Shown: in pieces, positions 25,505 through 35,580 of the stretch | Layout: each line of letters starts with the position of its first letter | Position numbering within the stretch: the stretch's first letter is position 1 | NCBI GenBank assembly: GCA_012038135.1 | Contig: JAAVJQ010000005.1 | Location: 1 to 64,000 of the forward strand | Length of the DNA stretch: 64,000 nt | Direction: 5' to 3' | Origin: Salinimicrobium nanhaiense | GTDB taxonomy: Bacteria > Bacteroidota > Bacteroidia > Flavobacteriales > Flavobacteriaceae | Program-made: the position numbers and the translations under genes | Notes under the pieces: model-generated | What the model was told of the DNA's origin: nothing | Databases searched by the model: none | What the model saw: the letters and a program-made list of their open reading frames with translations, nothing else

Positions 25505-26008
25505 ATGAAAAGGAATAATGTCTTTATACTAATCGGGATCTTTATCATTGCCTCCTGTGGGAACAGAAATTTTTTAGCTGCAGATTCCGAAGAATACCGG
25601 CAGACTTTAGAGAAGGTGAATGGCCTTGATTTTGAAATAGAGAACGAATGGGGAAATCCGCTACGGGGAAGTAGGATCAATCTACTTGGGAATCCTAACC
25701 ACATAAGATTTGAGAATGACAGTGTAGATGTATTTCTTCCATTTTTTGGAGTTAGACATTCAGGCGGCGGCTACGGTAGCGAAGGCGCAATCGTTTATAA
25801 AGGACCTATAGAGAACCTCAGGATCGAAGAGATGCCCGGGAGGGGAAGAATAAAGATATTCTTCCAGGGCAACCATAGATCAGAAAATCTGGATTTTGAT
25901 ATTACTGTCTTTCCCGGGGGAAAAACAAGTACTTCGGTTGGTTCTTCACAAAGAGACAGAATGGGCTATGAAGGGAGGATCGTTGAAAAGGAAAAATCCG
26001 AAAAGTAA
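25505..26008 (+). CDS. lipoprotein, DUF4251 family
   Basis: The 167-residue protein has a lipoprotein signal peptide (lipobox IASC, Cys18). A mid-region of short strands (LDFEIENEWGNPLRG, INLLGNPNHIRFENDSVDVFLPFFG) is typical of the Bacteroidota DUF4251 family. Probably periplasmic, membrane-anchored and of unknown function. It stands alone, divergent from the dehydrogenase-like gene. Confidence 0.75.
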   Translation: MKRNNVFILIGIFIIASCGNRNFLAADSEEYRQTLEKVNGLDFEIENEWGNPLRGSRINLLGNPNHIRFENDSVDVFLPFFGVRHSGGGYGSEGAIVYKGPIENLRIEEMPGRGRIKIFFQGNHRSENLDFDITVFPGGKTSTSVGSSQRDRMGYEGRIVEKEKSEK

Positions 26009-26352
<344 letters not shown>

Positions 26353-26814
26353 TTATTTCAAAATGTCACGAATGATCTTCAGGTGATGTTCCGTATGGAT
26401 CACCAGGAATTTTGCAGTTTCGTCTCTTTTAATATGCCCGAAATAAGGATGTTCAAAAAAAGAACCTTCAGAATGATTCGCTATATTATTAACTCCGGTT
26501 TTTGCAGCATCTATTTGCTCCCTTAATTCAGCTTCTGAAATATTATCTTCCGGAATTACCCTTTTTGGGGCTCTTGCCTTTCCCCGCGGAATTTTTCCAA
26601 TTAAGTAAACCAGCTCCTTTTTCCAGCTGAAGGACTTCCGGTATTGATCTGGATCTGAATTTTCCAGCCCGGCCAGGATCGAATGAATGACCTTAAGATT
26701 GTGGGCCAAATGCCATCCAACAGGCGCACTGGACACTTTGGTATTCAGCTTTGCCTTATATTGAATATAACCTCTCATTTCCTCCAGCTGAGCCTCCAGT
26801 ACTTTTACTTTCAT
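26353..26814 (-). CDS. DinB-like protein (DUF1569 type)
   Basis: The 153-residue cytosolic protein is predicted to be a four-helix bundle. It has WHLAHNLKVIHSI near residue 35 and FLVIHTEHHLKIIRDIL at the C-terminus. The paired His positions fit the metal-binding site of the DinB/DUF1569 family. Function unknown; some relatives are thiol-dependent or stress-related. Confidence 0.75.
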   Translation of the reverse strand: MKVKVLEAQLEEMRGYIQYKAKLNTKVSSAPVGWHLAHNLKVIHSILAGLENSDPDQYRKSFSWKKELVYLIGKIPRGKARAPKRVIPEDNISEAELREQIDAAKTGVNNIANHSEGSFFEHPYFGHIKRDETAKFLVIHTEHHLKIIRDILK

Positions 26815-26908
26815 TACGTGATCTTAAGTTTGTGAAGATATAAAATTAAAGAACGCCATAAATTTCTTGGGAAATTACGACGTTCTCAAAGGTTCTGGTT
26901 GAAGATCC

Positions 26909-29026
26909 CTATTGTACTAATTCTCTCTTGTTAGTCAAATTATCCTGAATGTTGGCCGGAACAGGCTGATATCCATTGAATTTGGTGCTAAAGGTTGCTC
27001 TTCCTTTTGTAAGGGAACGCAGTTCTGTAGAAAAACCGAATAGTTCAGATTCAGGTGCAATGCATCTTAGCACCTGGTAATTGTCTTCACTCTCAATTCC
27101 CTGAATGATGCTACGCCTGCTTTGAAGCTCGGTCATGACATTTCCCACCATTTCTTCGGGTACTTTAACCACGAGATCCAGCGCCGGTTCAAGAAGTTTT
27201 GGATCTGCATCTAAAAAGGCCTTTTTAAAGGCATGTGCTCCGGCAATCTTAAAGGAAATATCGTTGGAATCTACAGAATGCATTTTCCCGTCATGGATCA
27301 TGGCTCTAACATCCCTAATATATGAACCGGTTAATGGACCATTTTCCATAACTTCCAGAATACCTTTCATAATTGATGGCAAATACCGCTGATCGATCAC
27401 TCCTCCTACTATGCAGTTGTAGAACACCAGTTTTCCTCCCCAGGGAAGATCGACTTCTTCTTTTCCCCGGATATTGAAGCCTTCCGGTTCAGGCATGTTT
27501 TCTTCCCATGGCTCTATTTTGAGATGAACTTCAGCAAATTGTCCTGAACCTCCCGATTGCTTCTTGTGTCGGTAATTTGAAGCCGAAGGTCTTTGTACCG
27601 TTTCCCTAAAAGCTATTTTGGGATTTTCAAATTTAGCCTCTACTCCATGTATGTTTTTTAGCAACCAGTCAATAGTCGCCAAATGCAGTTCCCCCTGGCA
27701 GGTGATGATCAATTGCCGGGCCTCATTGGAAAAGAAAATCTCTACAGTTGGATCCTGACTATGTATCTTTTTAAGGGCCTCTGTTAACTTCTCCTCATCT
27801 TTGGTGTTCACTGCTGCAACAGCTCTTCTTAACCTGGGCTGTGGATATTCAATAGGCTGAATGCTGATTTCCTCTCCGGGAGCAGCGAGGGTGTCATTGG
27901 TTTCGGTATGTTTTAATTTTAAGGTTGCGCCAATATCTCCCACCACCAGCTTTGAAATTGGATTTCTTTCTTTTCCATCCATAATAAAAAGCTGATTAAT
28001 TACCTCAGTTTCCCCATTTCTGGAATTGACCAGTTTATCATTAAGCCTCACCTCTCCCCTTTTAACCTTAAAGAAAGTTACCTGCCCCAGGTTGGGTTGA
28101 TGCACTGTTTTAAATACGAACAGTACAGGGGAAGCGTCGGGCTTCGGAATGATCCGTTTTCCTTCAACACTAATTTCAGGCTTCAGGTCTATAGCAGCAG
28201 GTGCTACATTATCGATAAAGCCCATCAATCTGCCGCTGCCCATGTCATTTAGTGCAGACGTGCAGAAAACCGGGAACAGGTCGTAATTGAGCATTCCTGC
28301 TTTTATGCCTTTCCGCATTTCGTCTTCATTTAAAGTTCCTTTATCAAAAAAGAGCTCCATTAAATTTTCATCATTTTCGGCTGCCTTTTCTACCAGTTCA
28401 TTATGTAAAGCATCGGCAGTATCTTTTTGATCTTCAGGAATAGGAAGTTTTTCGGGCTTTCCTCCTTCAGAAGAGAACCTGTACATCTTCATTTTAAGAA
28501 CGTCAATAATGCATTGAGCTCCATCTACCAAAATGGGATATTGAATTTTTACGGCTTTATTTCCTACAAGGTTCCTAATGCTGTTATAACCTGTTTCAAA
28601 ATTCAGCCCTGGATGATCGATCTGGTTGATGACAAATACTGTGGGCTTATAATACTCTTTAATATAGTTCCATATGATCTCTGTGCCTACTTCCACTCCA
28701 TACTGCCCATTTAGCACCGTTACAATTGTATCGGCCACTCTTATAGAAGAAATGATCTCTCCAATATAATCATCCAGTCCCGGGGTATCTATGATATTGA
28801 TCTTATAGTTACGCCACTCGGTATGTAAAGGGGTGGCAAAGACAGAATTTCCTTTCTCATGTTCAATTTCATGAAAATCTGATACCGTATTTTTTGTTTC
28901 CACAGTTCCGCGCCGGTTGATCAATCCGGCTTCAAATAACATGGTTTCTGCCAGAGTAGTTTTGCCGCTGTTATGTGCCCCTACAAAGACCACATTTTTA
29001 ATGTGTTTATCGTCGTAAATTTTCAT
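26909..29026 (-). CDS. EF-G-like translational GTPase (second EF-G type)
   Basis: The 705-residue protein has all EF-G domains. The G domain has P-loop GAHNSGKTT, G3 DTPGL and G4 NQID; domain IV carries the tip-loop region HSVDSNDISFKIAG. The first motif differs from the canonical AHIDAGKTT of translocase EF-G, and it is not next to ribosomal-protein genes, so it is likely the second EF-G (EF-G2) known in Bacteroidota. In Bacteroides an EF-G2 supports slow, low-energy translocation during carbon starvation; equivalence here is inference. Confidence 0.85.
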   Translation of the reverse strand: MKIYDDKHIKNVVFVGAHNSGKTTLAETMLFEAGLINRRGTVETKNTVSDFHEIEHEKGNSVFATPLHTEWRNYKINIIDTPGLDDYIGEIISSIRVADTIVTVLNGQYGVEVGTEIIWNYIKEYYKPTVFVINQIDHPGLNFETGYNSIRNLVGNKAVKIQYPILVDGAQCIIDVLKMKMYRFSSEGGKPEKLPIPEDQKDTADALHNELVEKAAENDENLMELFFDKGTLNEDEMRKGIKAGMLNYDLFPVFCTSALNDMGSGRLMGFIDNVAPAAIDLKPEISVEGKRIIPKPDASPVLFVFKTVHQPNLGQVTFFKVKRGEVRLNDKLVNSRNGETEVINQLFIMDGKERNPISKLVVGDIGATLKLKHTETNDTLAAPGEEISIQPIEYPQPRLRRAVAAVNTKDEEKLTEALKKIHSQDPTVEIFFSNEARQLIITCQGELHLATIDWLLKNIHGVEAKFENPKIAFRETVQRPSASNYRHKKQSGGSGQFAEVHLKIEPWEENMPEPEGFNIRGKEEVDLPWGGKLVFYNCIVGGVIDQRYLPSIMKGILEVMENGPLTGSYIRDVRAMIHDGKMHSVDSNDISFKIAGAHAFKKAFLDADPKLLEPALDLVVKVPEEMVGNVMTELQSRRSIIQGIESEDNYQVLRCIAPESELFGFSTELRSLTKGRATFSTKFNGYQPVPANIQDNLTNKRELVQ

Positions 29027-29207
29027 CAGGTAAAGTTTTAATTGAACAAGAAGGATAGAGAATAAAAAGAATTCCGGAGAAGATTGTAGGGAAGTAGAAG
29101 GATATTAGCATCTGTTCCGGCTTAAAAAAGATATCTCTAATTTATTAATCTTTCTCCAAAATTTTCAGGAACAGATTTATTTTTTAGTTCTTTCCTGATC
29201 AATATCA

Positions 29208-29215
29208 TAATTTTG
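29208..29215 (+). promoter_or_regulatory. putative -7 element TAATTTTG
   Basis: Exact TAnnTTTG match in the 284-bp divergent spacer between the EF-G-like gene and the M61 peptidase gene, about 95 bp before the peptidase ATG. No clear upstream TTTG. Confidence 0.3.
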
Positions 29216-29310
29216 GAGGCACCTAAATATTAGGGGCATCAATAAATACTATCACAATTCAAGAACAAGTGTAACGTTTCAATTAAACTATAGTCCTATA
29301 AAAAAATAAC

Positions 29311-31179
29311 ATGAAGAAAATAATATATGCACTGGCTTTAACCGCTACAGTTCTAGGCTGTAAAACTGCTAAAAATCCGGTTTCAGAAACACAGCCAGTG
29401 ATCGCAACTCTTGATCTGGTGAACGTGCAGGATGATAAAGTTATGGTTACTGTAGATCCCGCCGACATTACTTCGGAAGAGATCATTTTTTACATTCCTA
29501 AAACTGTACCCGGCACCTACTCTACCGCCAATTACGGGCAATTTGCTGAAGATCTCAAGGCATATGATAAAAAAGGCAAAGAACTTACCGTTACCGGTTT
29601 GGATGAGAATAGTTGGAAGATAATGGATGCCACCCGCCTGGATAAGATAACCTACTGGATGAATGATTCTTATGATGTGGAGGGCGAGAAGGGAATTTAT
29701 TCTATGGCCGGAACCAATATTAAAGAAGGAGAAAATTACATGCTCAATCTTCATGGGTTTATTGGCTATTTTCAAAATATGATGGAAGAACCATATCGCC
29801 TGGAAGTTATTCGTCCCGACGGACTTTTCCCCGGAAGTGCCCTTACCGTAATCGAAACCACAGTAGGAGCTGAAGGTCATCAAAGAGATATTTTTAGTAT
29901 GAACCGCTATTTTGAAGTGACAGATAATCCAATCATGTATGCCACGGCTGATACTGCTACTTTCCAGGTAGAAAATATGGAGGTGCTGTTGCATGTATAC
30001 TCTCCAAATAAGGTTTACAGCGCACAGGATTTTAAACCTGCGATGGAAAAAATGATCAATGCCCAAAAAAGCTTTTTAGGAGAGATAGATGACACCAACA
30101 AATATGCGATCCTGCTCTACCTTTCTGCTACACCCGGCGAGGGAGATGCGGGCAATTTCGGAGCCCTGGAACATCATACCTCTACAGTAGTAGTAATGCC
30201 CGAAACTATGCCAAAAGAAGCTTTGATTGAATCTCTTACAGATATTGTGTCTCATGAATTCTTTCACATTCTTACTCCGCTGGGAGTCCATTCGGAAGAA
30301 GTACATTACTTCGACTACAACAATCCTAAAATGTCTCAGCACTTGTGGTTGTATGAAGGGGTGACAGAATATTTTGCAAATTTATTTCAGGTGAATCAGG
30401 GGTTGATAACTAATCAGGAATTCTATGACAGGATGAATGAAAAATTGATTTCGTCCAAAGCCTTTGATGATACTATGCCTTTCACTGTAATGAGTGAGAA
30501 TATCCTGGAAGAACAATATCAGGACAGCTACTATAATGTTTACCTTAAAGGAGCTTTAATAGGAATGGCGCTGGATATTCGCCTTAGGGAACTAAGCAAT
30601 GGAGAAATGGGGCTTTTGGATCTAATGAAAAAGCTTACCAATAAATATGGTAAAGATCGTCCTTTTAAAGACGAAGAGCTTATTTCGGCTATTGTTGAAC
30701 TGACTTATCCTGAAATTCAGGAATTTTTTGACACTTATGTTAGTGGAAGCACACCTATCCCCTACAATGAATTCTTTAAAAAGGTAGGGCTGGAAATGCG
30801 TGAAGGAGAGATCCCGGTAGATTATTTTTTACAGGATCAGGCTACGCCTTATATCACCATTAATGCCGCAGGAGAAATTGTAGTGCGGGATGATCTTACT
30901 CTTAGCACCTTTTTTACTGAAACCGGGATTAAGGCAGGGGATATCATTAAGAGCATCAATGGCAAAGCCTACAGCGTTCAGAACATCTATGATCTTATCT
31001 CTGATTCTGTAAACTGGAAAGTGGGTGAGGATATCACCCTTAAAATAGTGAGAAATGGAAATGAAATGATAATTCAATCCAAGATCATTGAACCTATGTC
31101 TAAGGGAATGCGACTGGTAGAATTGATGAATGCAGATGGAGAACAGATGGAGCTGCGGCACAGCTGGTTGAAATCATAA
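29311..31179 (+). CDS. M61-family metallopeptidase lipoprotein with PDZ domain
   Basis: The 622-residue protein has a lipobox (VLGC, Cys near 17). The M61 N-terminal beta domain is followed by the zinc motif SHEFFHILTPLG (about residue 315) and the downstream Glu ligand in LWLYEGVTEYFANLF. A C-terminal PDZ-like domain contains IKAGDIIKSINGKAY near 545-560. M61 enzymes are glycyl-type aminopeptidases; this one likely trims peptides in the periplasm or at the cell surface. Followed by a strong terminator. Confidence 0.92.
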   Translation: MKKIIYALALTATVLGCKTAKNPVSETQPVIATLDLVNVQDDKVMVTVDPADITSEEIIFYIPKTVPGTYSTANYGQFAEDLKAYDKKGKELTVTGLDENSWKIMDATRLDKITYWMNDSYDVEGEKGIYSMAGTNIKEGENYMLNLHGFIGYFQNMMEEPYRLEVIRPDGLFPGSALTVIETTVGAEGHQRDIFSMNRYFEVTDNPIMYATADTATFQVENMEVLLHVYSPNKVYSAQDFKPAMEKMINAQKSFLGEIDDTNKYAILLYLSATPGEGDAGNFGALEHHTSTVVVMPETMPKEALIESLTDIVSHEFFHILTPLGVHSEEVHYFDYNNPKMSQHLWLYEGVTEYFANLFQVNQGLITNQEFYDRMNEKLISSKAFDDTMPFTVMSENILEEQYQDSYYNVYLKGALIGMALDIRLRELSNGEMGLLDLMKKLTNKYGKDRPFKDEELISAIVELTYPEIQEFFDTYVSGSTPIPYNEFFKKVGLEMREGEIPVDYFLQDQATPYITINAAGEIVVRDDLTLSTFFTETGIKAGDIIKSINGKAYSVQNIYDLISDSVNWKVGEDITLKIVRNGNEMIIQSKIIEPMSKGMRLVELMNADGEQMELRHSWLKS

Positions 31180-31185
31180 AATACA

Positions 31186-31217
31186 AAAAGCGGCAGTTTG
31201 GAACTGCCGCTTTTTTT
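31186..31217. terminator. strong bidirectional terminator
   Basis: AAAAGCGGCAGTT (31186-31198), loop TGG, AACTGCCGCTTTT, then a T run. It separates the convergent M61 and cold-shock-domain genes. Confidence 0.85.
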
Positions 31218-31237
31218 ATTCCATTTTTGAGGGATAA

Positions 31238-31681
31238 TTAAAGCTTTTTTACTCTTACTGCATTCATACCTTTTTGGCCTCTTTCCAATTCGAAGGTAAC
31301 TTTGTCGTTTTCTTCGATATCGTCAATAAGACCGGTAACGTGCACAAAATATTTCTCCTGGGTTTTACTGTCCAGAATAAATCCAAAACCTTTGGAATGG
31401 TCGAAAAAGGAAACTTTTCCTTCCTTGCTGAAATCTACTTCTTCATCTGAATCCTCTTTCTTAGGAATTCCGATCTCGATACTTTCAGCATCAACTTCAA
31501 TTTTTCGGGATGGATCCGGCGGAGTATCCGTCAAATTACCATACTCATCTACATAGGCGAATTCTGAAGCAGTTTCTCCACTTGCTTTTCTTTCATCCTT
31601 CTTCTTCTTCTTTTCTTCCCGCTTTTTTAAGCGTTTCTTTTCTTTTTCTGTTTTGTTGTACGTTTGTTGCGATTTTGCCAT
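31238..31681 (-). CDS. cold-shock-domain protein with Lys-rich N-terminal extension
   Basis: The 147-residue protein has a C-terminal cold-shock domain (residues ~82-147) with RNP1 KGFGFIL and RNP2 KYFVHVTG. The first ~35 residues are highly basic with long Lys runs, then comes an acidic linker. Plain CspA proteins are about 65-70 residues, so this is an extended form, common in Bacteroidota. It probably binds single-stranded RNA or DNA, with the basic arm adding affinity. Confidence 0.9.
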   Translation of the reverse strand: MAKSQQTYNKTEKEKKRLKKREEKKKKKDERKASGETASEFAYVDEYGNLTDTPPDPSRKIEVDAESIEIGIPKKEDSDEEVDFSKEGKVSFFDHSKGFGFILDSKTQEKYFVHVTGLIDDIEENDKVTFELERGQKGMNAVRVKKL

Positions 31682-31888
31682 TCGGACTTTGTTGTGATTT
31701 TAAATGAATATAAAAATTTACCTGAAGAACTAAAAGGAATTTTGGAAAAATATCGGGAAGAAGATTCACCTAATTTATTCAGACCTGCAGTAAGACACAA
31801 AGTTATGATTTCTTTTTGTTATTACCACAACTATTTAGATCTGTCGTAAATCACCAATTCTGATAAGTTAAAAACAACTTTCTGAAAT

Positions 31889-32341
31889 TCACTCCTTAAC
31901 CGGAAATGCATCCAGTGGCTCCTCAAATGCAATAAATAGTACACAGGAACCCGCATCTCCACAGCGTGCAATATGGGGCTTCATTGCAGGCCCGTAAGCA
32001 TAATTTCCTGTTTTTAGCTTTTGCGTCTCTTCTCCTTCATATGTGACATCCATTTCTCCCGAAACGAGGATCATCCTTTCTGGCGAGGTATGGCTATGAT
32101 TTGGAAGATCTGTATTAGCTGGTACTTTGAAAAATACATCTACATTCTTTTTGGCAGGATCTCCGTGAAGAATAGCGATCTCACATCCATTCGGCATAAA
32201 ATCAGGACAAGGTCCCCATTGCAGATCTTTATCATCAATGGTCTTAACAACAGAATTTGTTGTTTCCTGGGCCATGTTTTCGGCAAAAAAGAACAGCATA
32301 CTTACCAGCATGCACATTCTAAAAAATTCCCTGCTTTTCAT
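31889..32341 (-). CDS. secreted cupin-domain protein
   Basis: The 150-residue protein has a signal peptide (hydrophobic residues 10-22, cleavage near MAQ). A single cupin barrel follows: LPNHSHTSPERMILVSGEMDVTYEGE when read as LPNHSHTSPE and VSGEMDVTYEGE, then GNYAYGPAMKPH. The His/His/Glu/His pattern for a metal is present. Enzymatic role unknown; exported small cupins in Bacteroidota may be dioxygenases or sugar-binding proteins. Confidence 0.85.
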   Translation of the reverse strand: MKSREFFRMCMLVSMLFFFAENMAQETTNSVVKTIDDKDLQWGPCPDFMPNGCEIAILHGDPAKKNVDVFFKVPANTDLPNHSHTSPERMILVSGEMDVTYEGEETQKLKTGNYAYGPAMKPHIARCGDAGSCVLFIAFEEPLDAFPVKE

Positions 32342-32445
32342 ATCAATTTGTTTTAATCGTTAGCGCGATGTAAAAAAAGGGGAATTTTAAAAAAATATTT
32401 TCGAATAAGGAGCTGATAACTATAAAGGTACGGCGTTTTTTTAAT

Positions 32446-32904
32446 CTATTTCTTAATTGGAATGAGGTATAAAGGAGTCTTTGTCTTTTCAAGGATCTTT
32501 CCTGCAACGGTACCCAGGAGAAATTTTTCAAAGGTAGAATGACTGTGGGTACCCATGACTAAAACATTAGCCCCCCATTCTTCGGCATAATTAAGAATGG
32601 TTTTTGCCGTATCACCTTCAGTAATGTGTGTGCTCACCCGCTCATCATTTAAGTGGGATTTTGCCTTTTCAATAAATTCTTCGGCAATATTCCGCATTTC
32701 CATAGCCAGATCAAGGTCCGGCCCCATTCCTGAATATCCATCATAACCCATAAAAGTGGGATACTGGGTTCCGTAGAAACCTACGTCATCCAACACATGC
32801 AGGAGACACACTTCCGCATTAAGATTTTTTGCCAGTTCATAGCCCGCTTCGGCAACTTTTTCTGAAACCGGATGATAATCTATTGCAATAAGTACTTTTT
32901 TCAT
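32446..32904 (-). CDS. universal stress protein (UspA family)
   Basis: The 152-residue single-domain protein starts KKVLIAIDYHPVSEK and has the ATP-binding loop LVMGTHSHSTFEKFLLGTV, fitting the G-x2-G-x9-G(S/T)-like motif only loosely (one Gly is replaced by His). I took the ATG at 32904; the longer frame starts at a TTG. The gene is divergent from the amino-acid permease, 187 bp away. Confidence 0.88.
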   Translation of the reverse strand: MKKVLIAIDYHPVSEKVAEAGYELAKNLNAEVCLLHVLDDVGFYGTQYPTFMGYDGYSGMGPDLDLAMEMRNIAEEFIEKAKSHLNDERVSTHITEGDTAKTILNYAEEWGANVLVMGTHSHSTFEKFLLGTVAGKILEKTKTPLYLIPIKK

Positions 32905-33091
32905 ATGGTTGGTATTTCTTTTCAATTTACAAAAAAGCCATGAGATTTATAATAGGAGAGTTTTTCTTTGGCCGCTTATAATCATGTTTCAGCTTAAAAT
33001 TTGTTAGTTTTTTCTTTAGTTCCTGTTAAGATCATTCCTTAAATCAACTGAAAATTTATATTGAACAGAAGCGAATTAAATTTTTAGATCG

Positions 33092-34333
33092 ATGGGAAAA
33101 AAAGAACTCAAGAGAGACTTAGGATTTTGGGATGTACTCATGTTTGGTGTAGGTGGGATAGTTGGTGCCGGGATTTATGCCATTATAGGAAAAGCTGCAG
33201 GCTTGAGTGGAAATATGCTTTGGCTAAGTTTTGTCATTGCAGCCACAGTAGCGCTTCTTACCGGCCTCTCCTACGCAGAGTTTGTAAGCCGCTACCCCGA
33301 TTCCGGAGGAAGTTTCGAGTATATCAAACAAGGTCTTGGTGAAAAAACAGCCTTGTTTATGTCTGTTTTCATGGCCTTTACAGGGATAGTTGCTGCAGCG
33401 GCAATATCTATTAGTTTTGCAGATTACCTGAGTAGGCTTGTAGATTTTCCCTCATGGATCATTGTGATCCTGATCATCGCTTTTATGGCATTCTTTAATA
33501 TCATCGGAACAAAATACAGCTCCTACTACAATTCTTTTGCCACAATAGTGACTTTATTAGGACTTGCAGCTGTAGTGGTGGTGAGTATTCCCGACTTTAA
33601 ATTACAACCCCTGCTGCAAACGAATGATAACGGCTGGACGGGGCTTTTGGCCGGGGGTGCCCTGATCTTCTTTAGTTATATAGGTTTTGAAGACCTGGTA
33701 AAAATGGCCGAAGAGACAAAGAATCCCAAAGTGAATATGCCAAAGGCAGTGATCATGAGCGGGATACTTGTTCTAATCATTTATGTTTTGATCGCTGTTA
33801 GTGCGGTAAGCGTGCTGGATTGGAAGGAGCTTTCTAATTCCAATGGACCCCTGGCTGCCGTAATAGAAACTAAACTTGGAACTCTGGGCGCTACATCCCT
33901 GGTGATCATTGCACTTTTTGCCACCAGTAAAACCATTTTGAGCAACATTTTGGGAACTTCAAGACTGCTCTATGATGTGGCAAGGGATAGCAATAAACCA
34001 TGGCTTAAAAAATTCACCACAATTTCAGGAATAGGAAACGCACCCAATTATGCTATTGTTGCTATAAGTATAGTGGCTATAGGGTTTGGTTTGATAGGAA
34101 ACCTGAAGATCGTGGCCAGTCTAAGTAATATCTTTATTTTTATAGTGTTTGGAATGGTGAATATCGCCTTACTTAACCTAAGACATAAAAAACGTAAGGA
34201 GACAGGTAAAAAGCCACCATTTTACATTAGGCTCAACATTAATAACATTCCAATTCTTACAGTGATTGCATTGATCACAATTCTAATTCTGTTCGCTTTT
34301 AATATCTATAATTTAACACAGGGGAATCTATAG
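33092..34333 (+). CDS. APC-family amino-acid permease
   Basis: The 413-residue inner-membrane protein has about 12 hydrophobic helices. The first contains the APC signature GVGGIVGAGIYAIIGKAAG, the unwound substrate-binding helix, and a later one carries FFSYIGFEDLVKMAEETKNP, the conserved helix-6 and loop motif. It likely imports an amino acid by proton symport or exchange. Substrate unknown. It stands alone. Confidence 0.92.
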   Translation: MGKKELKRDLGFWDVLMFGVGGIVGAGIYAIIGKAAGLSGNMLWLSFVIAATVALLTGLSYAEFVSRYPDSGGSFEYIKQGLGEKTALFMSVFMAFTGIVAAAAISISFADYLSRLVDFPSWIIVILIIAFMAFFNIIGTKYSSYYNSFATIVTLLGLAAVVVVSIPDFKLQPLLQTNDNGWTGLLAGGALIFFSYIGFEDLVKMAEETKNPKVNMPKAVIMSGILVLIIYVLIAVSAVSVLDWKELSNSNGPLAAVIETKLGTLGATSLVIIALFATSKTILSNILGTSRLLYDVARDSNKPWLKKFTTISGIGNAPNYAIVAISIVAIGFGLIGNLKIVASLSNIFIFIVFGMVNIALLNLRHKKRKETGKKPPFYIRLNINNIPILTVIALITILILFAFNIYNLTQGNL

Positions 34334-34338
34334 GAAAA

Positions 34339-35007
34339 TTACTGTTTTACTACAACCAGGTTGGCTTTTGATCCGGTGAGGAGGTTCCATTCTTTTCGAA
34401 CCACTTCCCTGCCCTGGTCATCATAAACCCGAAGTTCTGCAGTATTGGGGCCTGAAGTTCCCTGGTTGAGCGCTTCAAATTCGATATTGTTCAATCCGTC
34501 ATCCAGCCTCACCATTATAGGAGTAAAAGTTCCTCCCAGGAGATTGTTTGCGTCAATAACAATCCCGTTAATGCTTATTTTTACCCGGTCCCCGTCGATA
34601 TATTCATGGTCACGACAGTAGAGTTCCACGAAAACCCCTGTTGTCTTAAAATCTCCCAGATATTGATCTCTACGGAATTCTTCCCTTACTTCTTTGTCTT
34701 TGACGAAAGCTTTAGGAGTATAATCTTTTCCTTTGAAGGTCATAAGGCCGTTTTGATCTGTCCTCATGCTAAAGCTTTTTTCCTCCTTCTCTCCCAGTTT
34801 TACCGGTTCGCTTGTATTGCTGAAAATTCCTTTTTTGGAACTAAGACTGTGATTGCCGGAAGTCTTTAAGTAAGATTCAGATTCACTACCTGTCTTGGGA
34901 GCCATAAGTTCTCCCGGCGCCTTTACCGGAGCCGTAGGATTATCTATCTGCGACTGACCCGCAAAACCGACAAAGCATAAAAGAAGTAGAATAAGGTTTT
35001 TCATCAT
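34339..35007 (-). CDS. secreted protein of unknown function
   Basis: The 222-residue protein, starting at a double ATG (35007/35004), has a clear signal peptide (NLILLLLCFVGFAG, cleavage near GQSQ). A low-complexity linker follows, then a C-terminal beta domain (about 120-222) with RVKISINGIVIDANNLLG and IEFEALNQGTSGPNTAELRV. No family recognised; homologues are expected in Flavobacteriaceae. It converges on the permease gene 5 bp away. Confidence 0.6.
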   Translation of the reverse strand: MMKNLILLLLCFVGFAGQSQIDNPTAPVKAPGELMAPKTGSESESYLKTSGNHSLSSKKGIFSNTSEPVKLGEKEEKSFSMRTDQNGLMTFKGKDYTPKAFVKDKEVREEFRRDQYLGDFKTTGVFVELYCRDHEYIDGDRVKISINGIVIDANNLLGGTFTPIMVRLDDGLNNIEFEALNQGTSGPNTAELRVYDDQGREVVRKEWNLLTGSKANLVVVKQ

Positions 35008-35160
35008 CAGTATATCTTCAACAACAGGTATCAAATATTTAACCAATTTTTTCTGTTATCAAACATTTTTGAAAACTTCAGAAATAATTTTAACTGCAAT
35101 TTAACCGCAAAAGGTCGGGTAAATATAAGATAATCTGTAATTTAAAATAAAAATAAAGTC

Positions 35161-35547
35161 ATGACAAAGAAAGAAGAACAACCAAAAAATAATCGGCCCG
35201 GTCAATCGGAAAGAGATCAGGACAATAAAAACTACAATTCAAATATAACCCCGCAGGATAAAGAAGTCCTGAATAATCAAAGCCAGGACGAAGGGAAAGG
35301 AGATTATTTCAAAGATAGAGAAGAGCCTATAGATTATGCAGGCGCAGACCTTGATCTTCCGGGGGAAGATGACAGGAAATTCAATCCCACGACTAATAAG
35401 CCGCAAGACGTGGAAAAAGAAAGAAGGCCAAAAGAATCTGCTAACTCCAATGACAATATAGAATCGCAAACAGAAACAGTCTATAAAGGAGAAAAAGCAG
35501 AAAAATACAAAGATCCTTCAGAAAAGACCAGAGATAACAATGAATAA
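35161..35547 (+). CDS. hydrophilic, probably disordered small protein
   Basis: The 128 residues are dominated by Lys, Glu, Asp, Asn and Gln and contain no Cys, Trp, His or internal Met. The only semi-structured stretch is IDYAGADLDLPGEDD near residue 57. It has a normal ATG, divergent spacing and its own terminator, so it is probably real. Such hydrophilin-like proteins can be desiccation- or osmotic-stress-related; this is only a suggestion. Confidence 0.65.
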   Translation: MTKKEEQPKNNRPGQSERDQDNKNYNSNITPQDKEVLNNQSQDEGKGDYFKDREEPIDYAGADLDLPGEDDRKFNPTTNKPQDVEKERRPKESANSNDNIESQTETVYKGEKAEKYKDPSEKTRDNNE

Positions 35548-35550
35548 AAA

Positions 35551-35580
35551 TTTTAGCCACTGCAAAGTGGCTATTTTTTT
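35551..35580. terminator. bidirectional terminator
   Basis: TAGCCACT (35554-35561), loop GCAA, AGTGGCTA (35566-35573), followed by seven T; A-rich on the other side. Between the convergent hydrophilic-protein and NTF2-like genes. Confidence 0.85.

Noticed and set aside
31664..31849. 61-codon plus-strand frame
   Set aside because: Its first part is antisense to the cold-shock-domain gene and it has no credible start of its own; kept only as a possible remnant.
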